Shown: in pieces, positions 7,549-16,100 of the stretch | Numbering within the stretch: position 1 is the first letter of the stretch | How the letters are laid out: each line of letters starts with the position of its first letter | The notes under the pieces: model-generated | Database searches by the model: none | What the model was told of the DNA's origin: nothing | The model's input: only the letters and a program-made list of their open reading frames with translations | Made by a program: the position numbers and the translations under genes | NCBI GenBank assembly: GCA_964397555.1 | Contig: CAYNJF010000039.1 | Coordinates: 1 to 19,429, forward strand | Reading direction: 5' to 3' | Source of the DNA: CAYNJF01 sp964397555 | Lineage (GTDB): Bacteria; Pseudomonadota; Gammaproteobacteria; Berkiellales; Berkiellaceae | DNA length: 19,429 bases

Positions 7549-8483
7549 ACGCCTACCATTCCAAGCTGGGTCAAAAGCTTATGACTTTCATTGTCTTTTG
7601 GGTTTGGGGTAGTCAACAATACTTCTCCGACAAAAATCGAATTGGCTCCGGCATAAAAACACAAGGTTTGCATGCTTTTATTCATCTCAGTACGACCCGC
7701 CGACAATCGAACATGACTCTGTGGCATCATGATCCGAGCCAGGGCAATGTATCGTATAAAATCAAGCTCATCTAAATGAGGCTGCTGGCCAAGAGGCGTC
7801 CCTTCAACTTGCATCAGCTGATTGATAGGAACACTTTTAGGCTGGGGATCCATGTTCGCCAATTGTACCAAAAAATCTAAACGATCGCTCTGAGTCTCCC
7901 CTAAGCCTAATATCCCACCGCAGCATACATGAATCCCCGCATCTTTGACGTGCTCGATGGTATTCAGTCTATCTTGATAGGTCCGGGTGGTCACCACAGA
8001 ACGATAATAATTCTCTGAGGTGTCTAAATTATGATTATAAAAATCAAGGCCAGCCTCTTTTAGTTTGTGAGCCTGGTCCTTTTTGAGCATCCCAAGGGTA
8101 ACGCATGTCTCAAGCCCTAACGCTTTCACCGCCTTCACCATTTCAATGACTTTATCAAGCTGATGATCTTTGGGGGAGCGCCAAGCGGCTCCCATGCAAA
8201 ACCTGGAAGCCCCTTGGGCTTTGGCGGCTTTAGCACGCGCCAATACCTTATCAAGATCGACAAGCGATTCTTTTTGAATGTTGGTTTTGTGGTGCCTTGA
8301 TTGAGAGCAATACCCACAGTCCTCGGGGCAACTGCCCGTTTTGATGCTGTATAAACTTGACAGCTGTACTTGATTTTGATTGAAATGACGTCGGTGAATG
8401 GACTGGGCTTGATGCAGTAAATCCATCATGGGCTGTGCGAACAGGGCATGGGCTTTATCTCGGGTCCAAACTTCTTCACTCAT
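7545..8483 (-). CDS. bioB: Biotin synthase (radical SAM)
   Basis: BioB inserts sulfur into dethiobiotin, the last step of biotin synthesis. The radical SAM cluster motif CPEDCGYC gives Cys52, Cys56 and Cys59 as [4Fe-4S] ligands. The [2Fe-2S] ligands expected of BioB are present in order: Cys in FCMGAAWR, Cys in ETCVTLGML, Cys in VCCGGILGLGE, and the unusual Arg ligand in RLSAGRTEM. The length of 312 residues is short compared with E. coli (346); the missing part is mostly C-terminal tail. The start is supported by a perfect AAGGAGG four bases upstream. This Shine-Dalgarno is enclosed in a hairpin. bioC follows with a 4-bp overlap; comF is divergent. Confidence 0.97.
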   Translation of the reverse strand: MSEEVWTRDKAHALFAQPMMDLLHQAQSIHRRHFNQNQVQLSSLYSIKTGSCPEDCGYCSQSRHHKTNIQKESLVDLDKVLARAKAAKAQGASRFCMGAAWRSPKDHQLDKVIEMVKAVKALGLETCVTLGMLKKDQAHKLKEAGLDFYNHNLDTSENYYRSVVTTRTYQDRLNTIEHVKDAGIHVCCGGILGLGETQSDRLDFLVQLANMDPQPKSVPINQLMQVEGTPLGQQPHLDELDFIRYIALARIMMPQSHVRLSAGRTEMNKSMQTLCFYAGANSIFVGEVLLTTPNPKDNESHKLLTQLGMVGV

Positions 8484-8484
8484 G

Positions 8485-8506
8485 GAGCCTCCTTTTTAAG
8501 GAGCTC
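8485..8506 (-). promoter_or_regulatory. Hairpin sequestering the bioB Shine-Dalgarno
   Basis: Read on the minus strand, GAGCTCCTT pairs with AAGGAGGCTC around an AAA loop, giving nine base pairs with one bulged G. The bioB Shine-Dalgarno AAGGAGG forms the 3' arm and the ATG follows one base later. When folded, the ribosome site would be hidden. No palindrome resembling the E. coli BirA operator (TTGTAAACC-like halves) is visible in the 87-bp bioB/comF gap. Confidence 0.6.
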
Positions 8507-8570
8507 ATCATCACTCAAGAGCCAATAACGATCAAACTAAATGACTAAAAACTGAACGCTTGTATGGAAA

Positions 8571-9311
8571 ATGAACACCAATTTACGTAAGACAAAACAA
8601 AGCTCTTTCATGCATCGTCTTATTGATCAATGGATGAACCTTCGGGTTGAACAGTCGTGCTTGCTCTGTGAGCGTCTTCAAGGGGACTTAGTGTGCAGCT
8701 CGTGTCAAAAAAAACTGCCTGTGATTGAGCACCACTGTCAGCGATGCGGGCTTCCACATAGCTTCGATGTATCGTTTTGCGGTCAATGCTATGAATATGG
8801 TCCGCTTTTTACCACAAAACCGCTTTGGCGCTATCAAAACGACATTGAAATGATCATGCACCATCTTAAATTCAAGAAGCGACTTTATTGGGCAAAATTT
8901 TTGGCCCAAACGTTTGCTGAGCGCATTCACGTTGATCCACCCTGCGCACTCATACCTGTCCCAACCACCCGACAGAGTTTTAAAAAAAGAGGGTTTAATC
9001 CCGCTCTTGAGTTGGCCTTGGTCCTTGGCCAATGCTGGCAAGTGCCGGTTATTGAAAACGTGTTTATCTGCCAAGAAAAAAGAGTCAATCAGGCCAAGCT
9101 CAACAAACATCAACGCAAAGCCAACATTCGCCATGCCTTTGCGTCTGTGGGTCATTTGCCGCCACTTAAGCGTGTAGGGATAGTGGATGACGTGTTAACC
9201 ACAGGTGCCACGATAAACGCCCTTAGCCAATTGATCCGCCAACAGACCGAGGCTCGTATTCAGGCGTTTGTCATGGCTCGATCTATCCTGAACCACCCCA
9301 AAATGAGCTAA
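8571..9311 (+). CDS. comF: ComF family phosphoribosyltransferase-like protein
   Basis: This family (ComF/GntX) is required for DNA uptake in naturally competent bacteria; its biochemical role is not settled. The N-terminus has four CxxC pairs (Cys30/33, 42/45, 56/59, 70/73) that should bind zinc. The C-terminal half is a type I phosphoribosyltransferase fold: ALIPVPTTRQSFKKRGFNPA, then the PRPP-binding loop VGIVDDVLTTGATI at about residues 201-214. It has 246 residues, typical of the family. The first ATG follows a weak GGAAA; an in-frame ATG at 8610 is an alternative, but both lie before the zinc module. In many gammaproteobacteria comF/gntX borders the biotin genes, as it does here. Together with pilY1 it hints at type IV pilus and competence capacity. 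Confidence 0.92.
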   Translation: MNTNLRKTKQSSFMHRLIDQWMNLRVEQSCLLCERLQGDLVCSSCQKKLPVIEHHCQRCGLPHSFDVSFCGQCYEYGPLFTTKPLWRYQNDIEMIMHHLKFKKRLYWAKFLAQTFAERIHVDPPCALIPVPTTRQSFKKRGFNPALELALVLGQCWQVPVIENVFICQEKRVNQAKLNKHQRKANIRHAFASVGHLPPLKRVGIVDDVLTTGATINALSQLIRQQTEARIQAFVMARSILNHPKMS

Positions 9312-9346
9312 CCTTATAACATAGTATTTTCTGAGGTTGTTGCACC

Positions 9347-11047
9347 ATGTCAAAACTGCTCACGGTCACCTCCATGAGCTCATCGGGCTTGGAGAAGGGG
9401 TTGCACCACCCTGAGTTTGCCACATTGGCTAACGCAGGCGTCATTCAAGGTCTGCCTGATGGTTGGCAAAACACACAGGGCTTGATTCGCCTGGACATTC
9501 GTTCAGAGCTTAAGGCGATGCCTGAGTCGGATCTCTCGTTGGCCGTTAAAGTACCCACGCTTGGGTTTAGTGATCCCGTGTTTGATTTTGATATGAGGCC
9601 TTGGTTTGCCACCCCTTTAGCCGTCAACGGTATGGGGGCTACAGAGGACGCCCAGGCTTCAAAGCCGGCCCAATTATTTGGGGTGGATTTTATGGGTAAT
9701 CAATACCCTCTTTTACTGGACGCGAATGGGTTTATTGATTATCAGGCCATTGCACAGACGATGGGTGAGCAGTCGGTATACACAACCTTAGAGGCTGTGA
9801 TTTATGTCTATTCACAAGAGCAGCTTGTGCAAGGTAAGGATCTCCAACGACTAGGGATTGATGATTTAGAAGGCTCGATGATCTTTTTACCTCCGACCTT
9901 GGTGCCTGAAGGGTTTGAGATAACCTTAGGTTGGTTTGGTGAAGATTTTACCCCCATACGAACGGAGCACGTCGATGTCTTTCAAGGCAGTGATGGTTAT
10001 TTTGTCAATGACATCACGCTCTCGCATCAACAAGGTGAGGGGCAAGGGGAGTTAAACCTTGTTATGGATGCTCAAGTCCAACCGTATCGTCTGCCTGGTC
10101 AAACGCAAGTTCGTTTGGAGCTGGATGCCAATGGCATCGAGGGCATGCCTGTCAAAGAGGGCAAAATATTGGTTGAACAATCACTTGGACTCACTCATCA
10201 AACAACCGTAAAGGTGTTAACGGCTTTGGTTCCGTTCCATGAACTTGCTAAAAGCTTAGCTCAGACAGCCCCTAAGCAAGGATTGAATGATTTTTCAGAT
10301 CCGATGGTGGTTGAAAGTTTTTATGGCAAAGTGATCGAAGGTTTGGCGAATACCTCGATTCCACTGATGGCCATGCAGCCTAATTTTAATGATGATGATT
10401 CGCTGTTTGAGTGGGCCCAAAATTTGGATTGGAACGAAATCCCTCAAAGCGATGCCCAAATTTTATCAGGGTGGATTGAGGGGCATGCGGACTCATTGAG
10501 TTTTGAATTATCCGATGCCATGGATGAAATGCTGTCGGTCGAGCAATTTTACCCACAAACACATTTGAATTTGACGACAAACAGTGAGTTCCAATTCAGT
10601 GACTTTTCGCTTCAATTAGATCTGCAGGCGGAAAACTTTACCATACAGAGTCAGTGGACTGCGAATGCAGATGGTTTTGAGTCGATGCAAAGCCTCTCCA
10701 ATCTGATGGATATGAACAGTCTCGATTTTCCTGATACATCAATGGAATCTTTACGTGAACAGTCTTCGCAATTTGAAATCTCCGAGCATACCCTGCTTAA
10801 GGGCGCTGATGTGATTGAGGGGTTTGATTGGGGCAACCATGACACCGTTAACCTTGGTCCATTGCTTGAAAAGCTGGGTCCAGACTCGCATCAGGTTCGC
10901 GTTGAACGTGTGGATTCTGAGGCGCATGTCTTCGTTGATAAGGTTGATGAGTTTGGTCAAGCCAGTGAACAAATGCATGTGGCAACCATCCCTAATGCAC
11001 CGAGTGATGGAAATCTCGATCTCTCGCAATTTATAGAGCTTGGTTAA
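9347..11047 (+). CDS. Cysteine-free acidic protein with type I secretion-like C-terminus, 566 aa
   Basis: I do not recognise the family of the main body. The protein is acidic, has no cysteine at all and no N-terminal signal peptide or membrane segment. The last ~88 residues (from about 479) read like the C-terminal target domain of type I secretion substrates: GADVIEGFDWGNHDTVNLGPLL, then a beta-rich part ending VATI...LDLSQFIELG. No glycine-rich RTX nonapeptides are visible, so it would be a non-RTX or very reduced member. The body (residues ~1-470) has many short amphipathic strand patterns and Phe/Asp-rich segments. The ATG follows TGAGGT at 9332-9337. It is 35 bp after comF and is coupled to a J-domain gene through TAATG. 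No ABC exporter or TolC-like gene is in the window. Secretion is inferred, not shown. Confidence 0.6.
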   Translation: MSKLLTVTSMSSSGLEKGLHHPEFATLANAGVIQGLPDGWQNTQGLIRLDIRSELKAMPESDLSLAVKVPTLGFSDPVFDFDMRPWFATPLAVNGMGATEDAQASKPAQLFGVDFMGNQYPLLLDANGFIDYQAIAQTMGEQSVYTTLEAVIYVYSQEQLVQGKDLQRLGIDDLEGSMIFLPPTLVPEGFEITLGWFGEDFTPIRTEHVDVFQGSDGYFVNDITLSHQQGEGQGELNLVMDAQVQPYRLPGQTQVRLELDANGIEGMPVKEGKILVEQSLGLTHQTTVKVLTALVPFHELAKSLAQTAPKQGLNDFSDPMVVESFYGKVIEGLANTSIPLMAMQPNFNDDDSLFEWAQNLDWNEIPQSDAQILSGWIEGHADSLSFELSDAMDEMLSVEQFYPQTHLNLTTNSEFQFSDFSLQLDLQAENFTIQSQWTANADGFESMQSLSNLMDMNSLDFPDTSMESLREQSSQFEISEHTLLKGADVIEGFDWGNHDTVNLGPLLEKLGPDSHQVRVERVDSEAHVFVDKVDEFGQASEQMHVATIPNAPSDGNLDLSQFIELG

Positions 11048-11382
11048 TGAAAGCGCAACCAACCATTAAGCTGACCACGGCAGCCTATCGAGTCCTTGGC
11101 TTGCCGATGGGGGCAAGTTTAAAAGAGTGCCGAGTGGCGCGCAATCGTCTGATCCAAAAGTTTCATCCAGATAAACACGCGGCCCAGGATAACCCTCAAG
11201 GCATTCGTTACGAGGATCAAGTTCATCACGTTCAAGAGGCTTTTACGTATCTTAGAGATAATTTTAAAGCCATCGAAGCGATGCTTAAAGAGCTCAAAGG
11301 CTCCAAGCTAACCAATCAATTTGGATCAGCCCATAAGAGTCATTGGGTGTATTCAGAGATTCAACAAATCAAAGAGGATTAA
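11047..11382 (+). CDS. Small J-domain (DnaJ-like) protein, 111 aa
   Basis: A J domain stimulates the ATPase of a DnaK-type Hsp70. The chain fits one: AAYRVLGLPMGAS (helix I region), a basic helix II (RVARNRLIQKF), the essential HPD loop at residues 40-42, then VQEAFTYLRDNF as helix III. There is no Gly/Phe linker, zinc finger or C-terminal client-binding domain, and only ~35 residues follow, so it is a minimal type III J protein; substrate choice must come from elsewhere. Its ATG shares a base with the previous stop (TAATG), showing translational coupling to the secretion-like protein. Its 3' end overlaps the convergent thioesterase gene by 14 bp. Confidence 0.85.
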   Translation: MKAQPTIKLTTAAYRVLGLPMGASLKECRVARNRLIQKFHPDKHAAQDNPQGIRYEDQVHHVQEAFTYLRDNFKAIEAMLKELKGSKLTNQFGSAHKSHWVYSEIQQIKED

Positions 11383-11803
11383 GTCCCTCTAACGCTTGGA
11401 TTTTATCTCGTAAGGATGGTTCAAGCTCAATCGAGACGCCCTTCTTATAATCCATCATAACAATGATCCCAATGCCCGTTGCGCACAAAGCACCGGTTGT
11501 CTGGGAGACAACTTCGTAGTGTTGAGTGATGGATTTTTGACCCAGCTTGACAACTTTGGCGCGCACTAGCACCTCATCTGGAAAAGTGACCGGGGCTTTA
11601 AAGTCACAGGAGGAGTGAGCCAAAATAGGACCCACACCCTCATTGGACATCAAAGAGCCATGATCCAGGGCTTTAAAGTATTCGATACGAATGTGCTCAA
11701 ACCAGCGGAAGTAGCGCACATTGTTGACGTGCGCAAAAGCATCCATGTCGCCCCAAAGCACTTTAAGCCTATCTTCAACTGGCCAGGTCACAGCCTCACT
11801 CAT
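11369..11803 (-). CDS. Acyl-CoA thioesterase, hotdog fold (4HBT/FadM-like)
   Basis: This protein of 144 residues has the 4-hydroxybenzoyl-CoA thioesterase-type motif WGDMDAFAHVNNVRYFRWFEHIRIEYF near the N-terminus. Asp21 is the expected catalytic acid. The family hydrolyses acyl-CoA thioesters, often long-chain or aromatic; the substrate here is unknown. The frame is open to an ATG at 11833, but the ATG at 11803 is preferred: it forms TGATG with the stop of the upstream VOC gene and gives the normal family N-terminus. No strong Shine-Dalgarno is seen, which fits coupled re-initiation. The C-terminal 14 bp overlap the converging J-domain gene. Confidence 0.88.
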   Translation of the reverse strand: MSEAVTWPVEDRLKVLWGDMDAFAHVNNVRYFRWFEHIRIEYFKALDHGSLMSNEGVGPILAHSSCDFKAPVTFPDEVLVRAKVVKLGQKSITQHYEVVSQTTGALCATGIGIIVMMDYKKGVSIELEPSLRDKIQALEGLNPL

Positions 11804-12222
11804 CAGGCTTTTATCGGGGTCGCAAAGGACCATTCATAGCCAAAGGGATCACGAATACGGCACATACGATCTCCCCAAAAGGTATCCACAGGCGCTTCGA
11901 GCACATGCATACCAGGAAAGGATTCCACTCTTTTAAAATACGTATCAACCTGATCTACGTACACATACAATGAAATAGGGGTCGGGCGCTTTGCAGTCGA
12001 TGGCGATTGTTTCGGATCACCCCAAGCTCCCTCGGTGGCGAACATAATCTGCGCTTGTCCATAAAACATTTCAGCTTGTAAGACCTGATCACCCTCAATC
12101 AGGGGATCTTTACAAAGCTCAAAACAAAATGCCTCACGATAGACATCAATCGCTCGCTGAGCGTCTGGCACAATCATGTACGGGGTAAGAGCGGGCCTGT
12201 AGCTAGGTTGATGCGTGCTCAT
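11803..12222 (-). CDS. VOC superfamily protein (PhnB/glyoxalase-like)
   Basis: This 139-residue protein belongs to the vicinal oxygen chelate group. It shows LTPYMIVPDAQRAIDVYREAF at the N-terminus, GQAQIMFATE in the middle, and FWGDRMCRIRDPFGYEWSFAT at the C-terminus, the pattern of the PhnB/YdhH-like subgroup. Such proteins include lyases, dioxygenases and resistance proteins; the metal ligands and substrate cannot be fixed by reading alone. The start at 12222 is chosen because GGAG (12229-12232) sits just upstream; an earlier in-frame ATG at 12246 would place that Shine-Dalgarno inside the gene. It leads a two-gene unit with the thioesterase. Confidence 0.85.
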   Translation of the reverse strand: MSTHQPSYRPALTPYMIVPDAQRAIDVYREAFCFELCKDPLIEGDQVLQAEMFYGQAQIMFATEGAWGDPKQSPSTAKRPTPISLYVYVDQVDTYFKRVESFPGMHVLEAPVDTFWGDRMCRIRDPFGYEWSFATPIKA

Positions 12223-12241
12223 AATGACTCCTTTGAATAAA

Positions 12242-12260
12242 TTCACACCACTATAGTGAA
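12242..12260. promoter_or_regulatory. Palindrome at the VOC gene promoter region
   Basis: CACTATAGTG (12249-12258) is a perfect 10-bp palindrome nested in TTCAC...GTGAA (12242-12260). Its minus-strand TATAGT could be the -10 box of the VOC-thioesterase unit, with a weak TGACTG 16 bp further upstream. An operator overlapping a -10 box is plausible but unproven. Confidence 0.3.
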
Positions 12261-12367
12261 AAATGCATACTCAGTCATCCAAGTTACCGTATTGACTGAT
12301 TGCATGGGTGGTCACAGTGGTCTCAAATTTGCTATTTTTAAGATACCTTTTGATTTAGAGACTGAAT

Positions 12368-13120
12368 ATGTTCCAATCCACCATCACACGTTGGCACTTC
12401 ATTTTTGGATTCATTGGCATGGGGTTAATCACTGCAGGCTTTGGGTTCATGATTTATGGGTTTGTCAGCGACTCGCCTGAAAGAAGTCCCCTACCTGAAA
12501 CTTACCCCAGAGCGGAAGAGATTGTCCTTTACTGGTTTGGCGATCAAAAGGATGCAAGCACAGTCACCGAAGAGCGTTTAAGATTCTGGTCCAACTCATC
12601 CCCTGAAAAGACCAAAACGCTTGATATGAATTTTCGTACTGACATTGAGCAAGCTGTTGGCGATAGCATTGATCATTGGGCCCTCCACCCAAGAGGACGT
12701 TTGGCTCTGATCATCTTGCTCGATCAAATGGCACCTGAGCTTAAAACTACGATTAAGCCTTCTTCCGACTACCAGGAAAAAGCGTTAACGTTAGCCACCC
12801 AGGGGATCCGAATGAATCAAGATGCGGATCTTACCCTCATTGAGCGTGCTTTCTTTTACCATCCCTTGATGCTCGCAGAGTCATTGGAACGTCAATCAAG
12901 AGCCTTAGCACTTTATGAGCGATTGACTCAGCTGTCTAATCCTCAAGCCAAACCGTTCTATCAAGCCTGGTATGAAAAGGCTAGAGAAAATCGTGAGGTC
13001 ATTCATCGATTTGGTCGCTTCCCTCAGGACAACGAACGACTAGGGCGAGAATCCACGGTGGATGAAGTTGAATATTTAAGAAAACTTTCAGAAAAGACGG
13101 CCAAGGAGACCGGCGAATAA
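12368..13120 (+). CDS. DUF924 family protein with N-terminal membrane anchor, 250 aa
   Basis: The body matches the DUF924 family: EEIVLYWFGD, then HPRGRLALIILLDQMAP, FFYHPLMLAESLERQ, and the C-terminal RFGRFPQDNERLGRESTVDEVEYL. The family is alpha-helical (TPR-like) and has no established function. Unusually, a hydrophobic segment (about residues 10-32, HFIFGFIGMGLITAGFGFMIYGF) precedes the domain and should anchor it in the inner membrane; common family members are soluble. The family's usual consensus LLLDQFPRN is here LLDQMAPEL. The ATG follows TTTAGAGACTGAAT. It ends exactly where the convergent pilY1 gene ends. Confidence 0.85.
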   Translation: MFQSTITRWHFIFGFIGMGLITAGFGFMIYGFVSDSPERSPLPETYPRAEEIVLYWFGDQKDASTVTEERLRFWSNSSPEKTKTLDMNFRTDIEQAVGDSIDHWALHPRGRLALIILLDQMAPELKTTIKPSSDYQEKALTLATQGIRMNQDADLTLIERAFFYHPLMLAESLERQSRALALYERLTQLSNPQAKPFYQAWYEKARENREVIHRFGRFPQDNERLGRESTVDEVEYLRKLSEKTAKETGE

Positions 13121-16100
13121 CTACTGCAGCTGGCGCCAGTTTTGGCGACCAGATGGGCCGCTGTTTGGGTTCTCTACGATGGTATCGAGTCCGGTTGAGC
13201 CTGAAAGCACTTTGATTTCTTTGCGCTTATCAGCGGCCATAAAAATCGCTGGGGTTGGGGTAATCCCAACCGTTGATTTTTGCCCACCAGCGGGCACTGA
13301 ATCAGCCACTCCATCACCATCCATATCTGGCACTAAAATGTAATCGGCTCTCGTGAACTGACCATCTTGATTGACATCAAAGGGCGTCACGGAAATCTGC
13401 CCGCCATTTTCGGCCGAAACTTCCATCACCCAGCTGTCACCACCAAAATCACACTCTGATTGAGAAGGCAGTAAGGTATTGAAGATAATATTATCGTTGC
13501 GCAGCAGTGGCCTGAAGATGACTCGTTCACCACGATTTTCAGCTGAGCCTGCGACAATGAGATCCATCATCCATCCTCGGTGCTGAGCTGGATCAGAAGG
13601 GCTATCTGGGGCTTCCCATTGAATGGCGTTATCACTCACTTGTCGATACTCATAGGTGGTATCAGGGCTGCCATTGCCATCGGTATCTACATTGACGGAC
13701 ACTTCGCTAAGGATGGATTGAGACAACAACTGGCTTTTCGAAACACTGCTTCCATCCAGTTTATCCCAGATGCCATAAAACGTTTGAGTGGTTGCGCCAG
13801 TTGGATCATTGTCGCTGCTTTCAAGATACTTTCCTGTTCCGAAATATACCATCACACCTTCATTGAGCCCATTGGGATGAGGGCCAACGATTGGGGAGGT
13901 GGTGATGGGTTGATCGCCAGCGACGTTTTGTGATGCTTCGAAAAGCGCATACGATTGCCAACTATTTGGATCTTGTGCACTTAAATCAAATTTCCACATG
14001 ACCCCATTTAAATCACCAGCATAGACTGCATCGACGATGTAATCACCATCCGTATCAATGGCGTATGGAGCGGCTAGACCATTCGGGTTTGCAACATCGG
14101 AAGGACCTACTTCGAGCTTGACATAATCGCCCGCACTCCAGCCATCTAAGCCTTGTTCAATGAATAAAACAAATAAGGATGCCCGCCCGGTTGTGCTGGC
14201 AAAGCCATCGGCTTGAGTGTTGTTATACCCATTGCCAAAGATGAGTGCCCAGCTTGAGCCGCCTGCGCCAGTTCGCACCTTTGCGATGGTGACTTGTCCA
14301 TGAATATAACCAACATCAGGATCATCTTCGTCTGAAAACTCAAACATATAGATCGAATCGGCATTGTTTTGAGAAAAGCTTGAGGGATCCGTAATATCAA
14401 GTGCGTAAAGCCCTTGAGCACCATTTCTAAGGCCTGCAGCCAAAATGGTACGCCATGCGCCATCCACGAAAACATCGTTCTCTTGAGCGCTGCCATCTAC
14501 GGTGTATTGGTGGGTGTAATTGGTGGAAGCAAAATCACTGAGTTTTCTCCATATTTCTCGATGCCCTGGGACGTAAGCCAGCAACTCTTCACCCGTTAAG
14601 GCATTAAATCCATGGAGCATGCCATCATTCGCACCCGTGTAAATCATAGGGGGACGACTTTGCTTAGAAGCTTTAAATGCGGAATATGGCGATGACTCCA
14701 AAGAGTCCGGATAAAAGCGCAGAGGAGCTGGGACGTACAATGGATCGGAATGAACAATGTCCCCAAGGATTGATGCTCGATCACGGAATCGATACACGCC
14801 GTTTTGAGACTCTTCTTGAGTTCGCACTCCACGAAGATAATCGGTCAATGCTTGACCGTAAGCGGCCACTTGAGAGATTTCACTTGGGTTGGTCGTGTTG
14901 GGGTCAAAAGGGGCGCTTCTTAAATAGTCATACAAACGAGTGGGCAAAGAACCGCCGGTTTTGAAGGCATCATAACTACTTGGCAAATCAAAAGGGACGC
15001 CTTGCTGAGTGCCATCAAAGGCTCGAGTAATGATTACACGTGAGGAAGGTGATTTGGCATTATGCGTCCCGGCTGGTAATGTGCATGTGCCCCCCGTGAG
15101 TAAACAGCTTGCGTTCCAAAGTGGTGTATTTGATACCTCACCGTCTAAATCAATCGGGTAAGCCAAGAGCTCACCTTTCCAACTGTCGCTGTGAAAACGA
15201 GCTTGATATACCGCCGAGGTTGCCTGGAGTGTTGTGGAGTTTTGAGCCACACTGGCCGATGAGCTAATGCGTTGCGAAATATTTTGAAGCGCCTCAGAGA
15301 GCTGAGAGCCAATATCCTCTGGGGTTTGTGCGGAGAAATAAAACCCTTTTGAATTAAACGCGGCGTGCCATAAGTCATCAACTTTGGCGGCGTTAGAGGA
15401 AAAAGGATTGCCCCAGTTTGATGATTCACCAAGCACAGGGTTCGGCCACCCATCTTGATCCGTATCCACTAAAGAGCCACGGACGCCAAAGGCGACGGTA
15501 AAGGAAACCATGTGCTGGTAAGTGGCCGGATCAAAGGGATTGGCCACCACTTTGTTATCGAGGGGAGACAAATCACGCAAGTAGTAATGCCTGGCCACAT
15601 CCGCCACGGTGGAGGCAATGCCATCACCATCAACATCCCCAGAGACGGTACTTGGAGCCGGTCCGTTCCATAACCCATCGGTGAGTAAGACCGTAAAGTT
15701 CTGTTGGCAGGCATCGGTAATCGGGGTCGTTGGGTGCGAGGCTAACGTTCCCTCGTAGTAACGCCCTGCTCGCTCTAACCCTTGGCGTAAAGGGGTGCCG
15801 GCCGCTGGCCACTGAAAATCATACAACGAGGCTAGAAGGCTTGCGTTATGGGTGGCGATGTTATCATTGGCCCCAGGCATCTCGACGAAAAACGACTCAT
15901 CATCATTGAGCACGCTGATCCCATAACGAAAGTCTGGATAGTCGTTCAAAATCTCGCCGATGACGTGTTTGCCGACTAAGCCACGTCGCCGGTGATAAGA
16001 AAACCAATTCGCCGCATTGGTCTTGGCCTCATCGATGGTTCGACAGCCCGCCGAGCCGGTGCTAGTCACACTCAAACTACCATTGGCAATGTCTCGAACG

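Noticed and set aside
8507..8570. Possible BirA operator between bioB and comF
   Set aside because: No TTGTAAACC/GGTTTACAA-like halves can be found in this stretch.
13580..13933. Rightward 117-codon frame inside pilY1
   Set aside because: Lies wholly within the pilY1 propeller coding region; antisense shadow of a strong gene.
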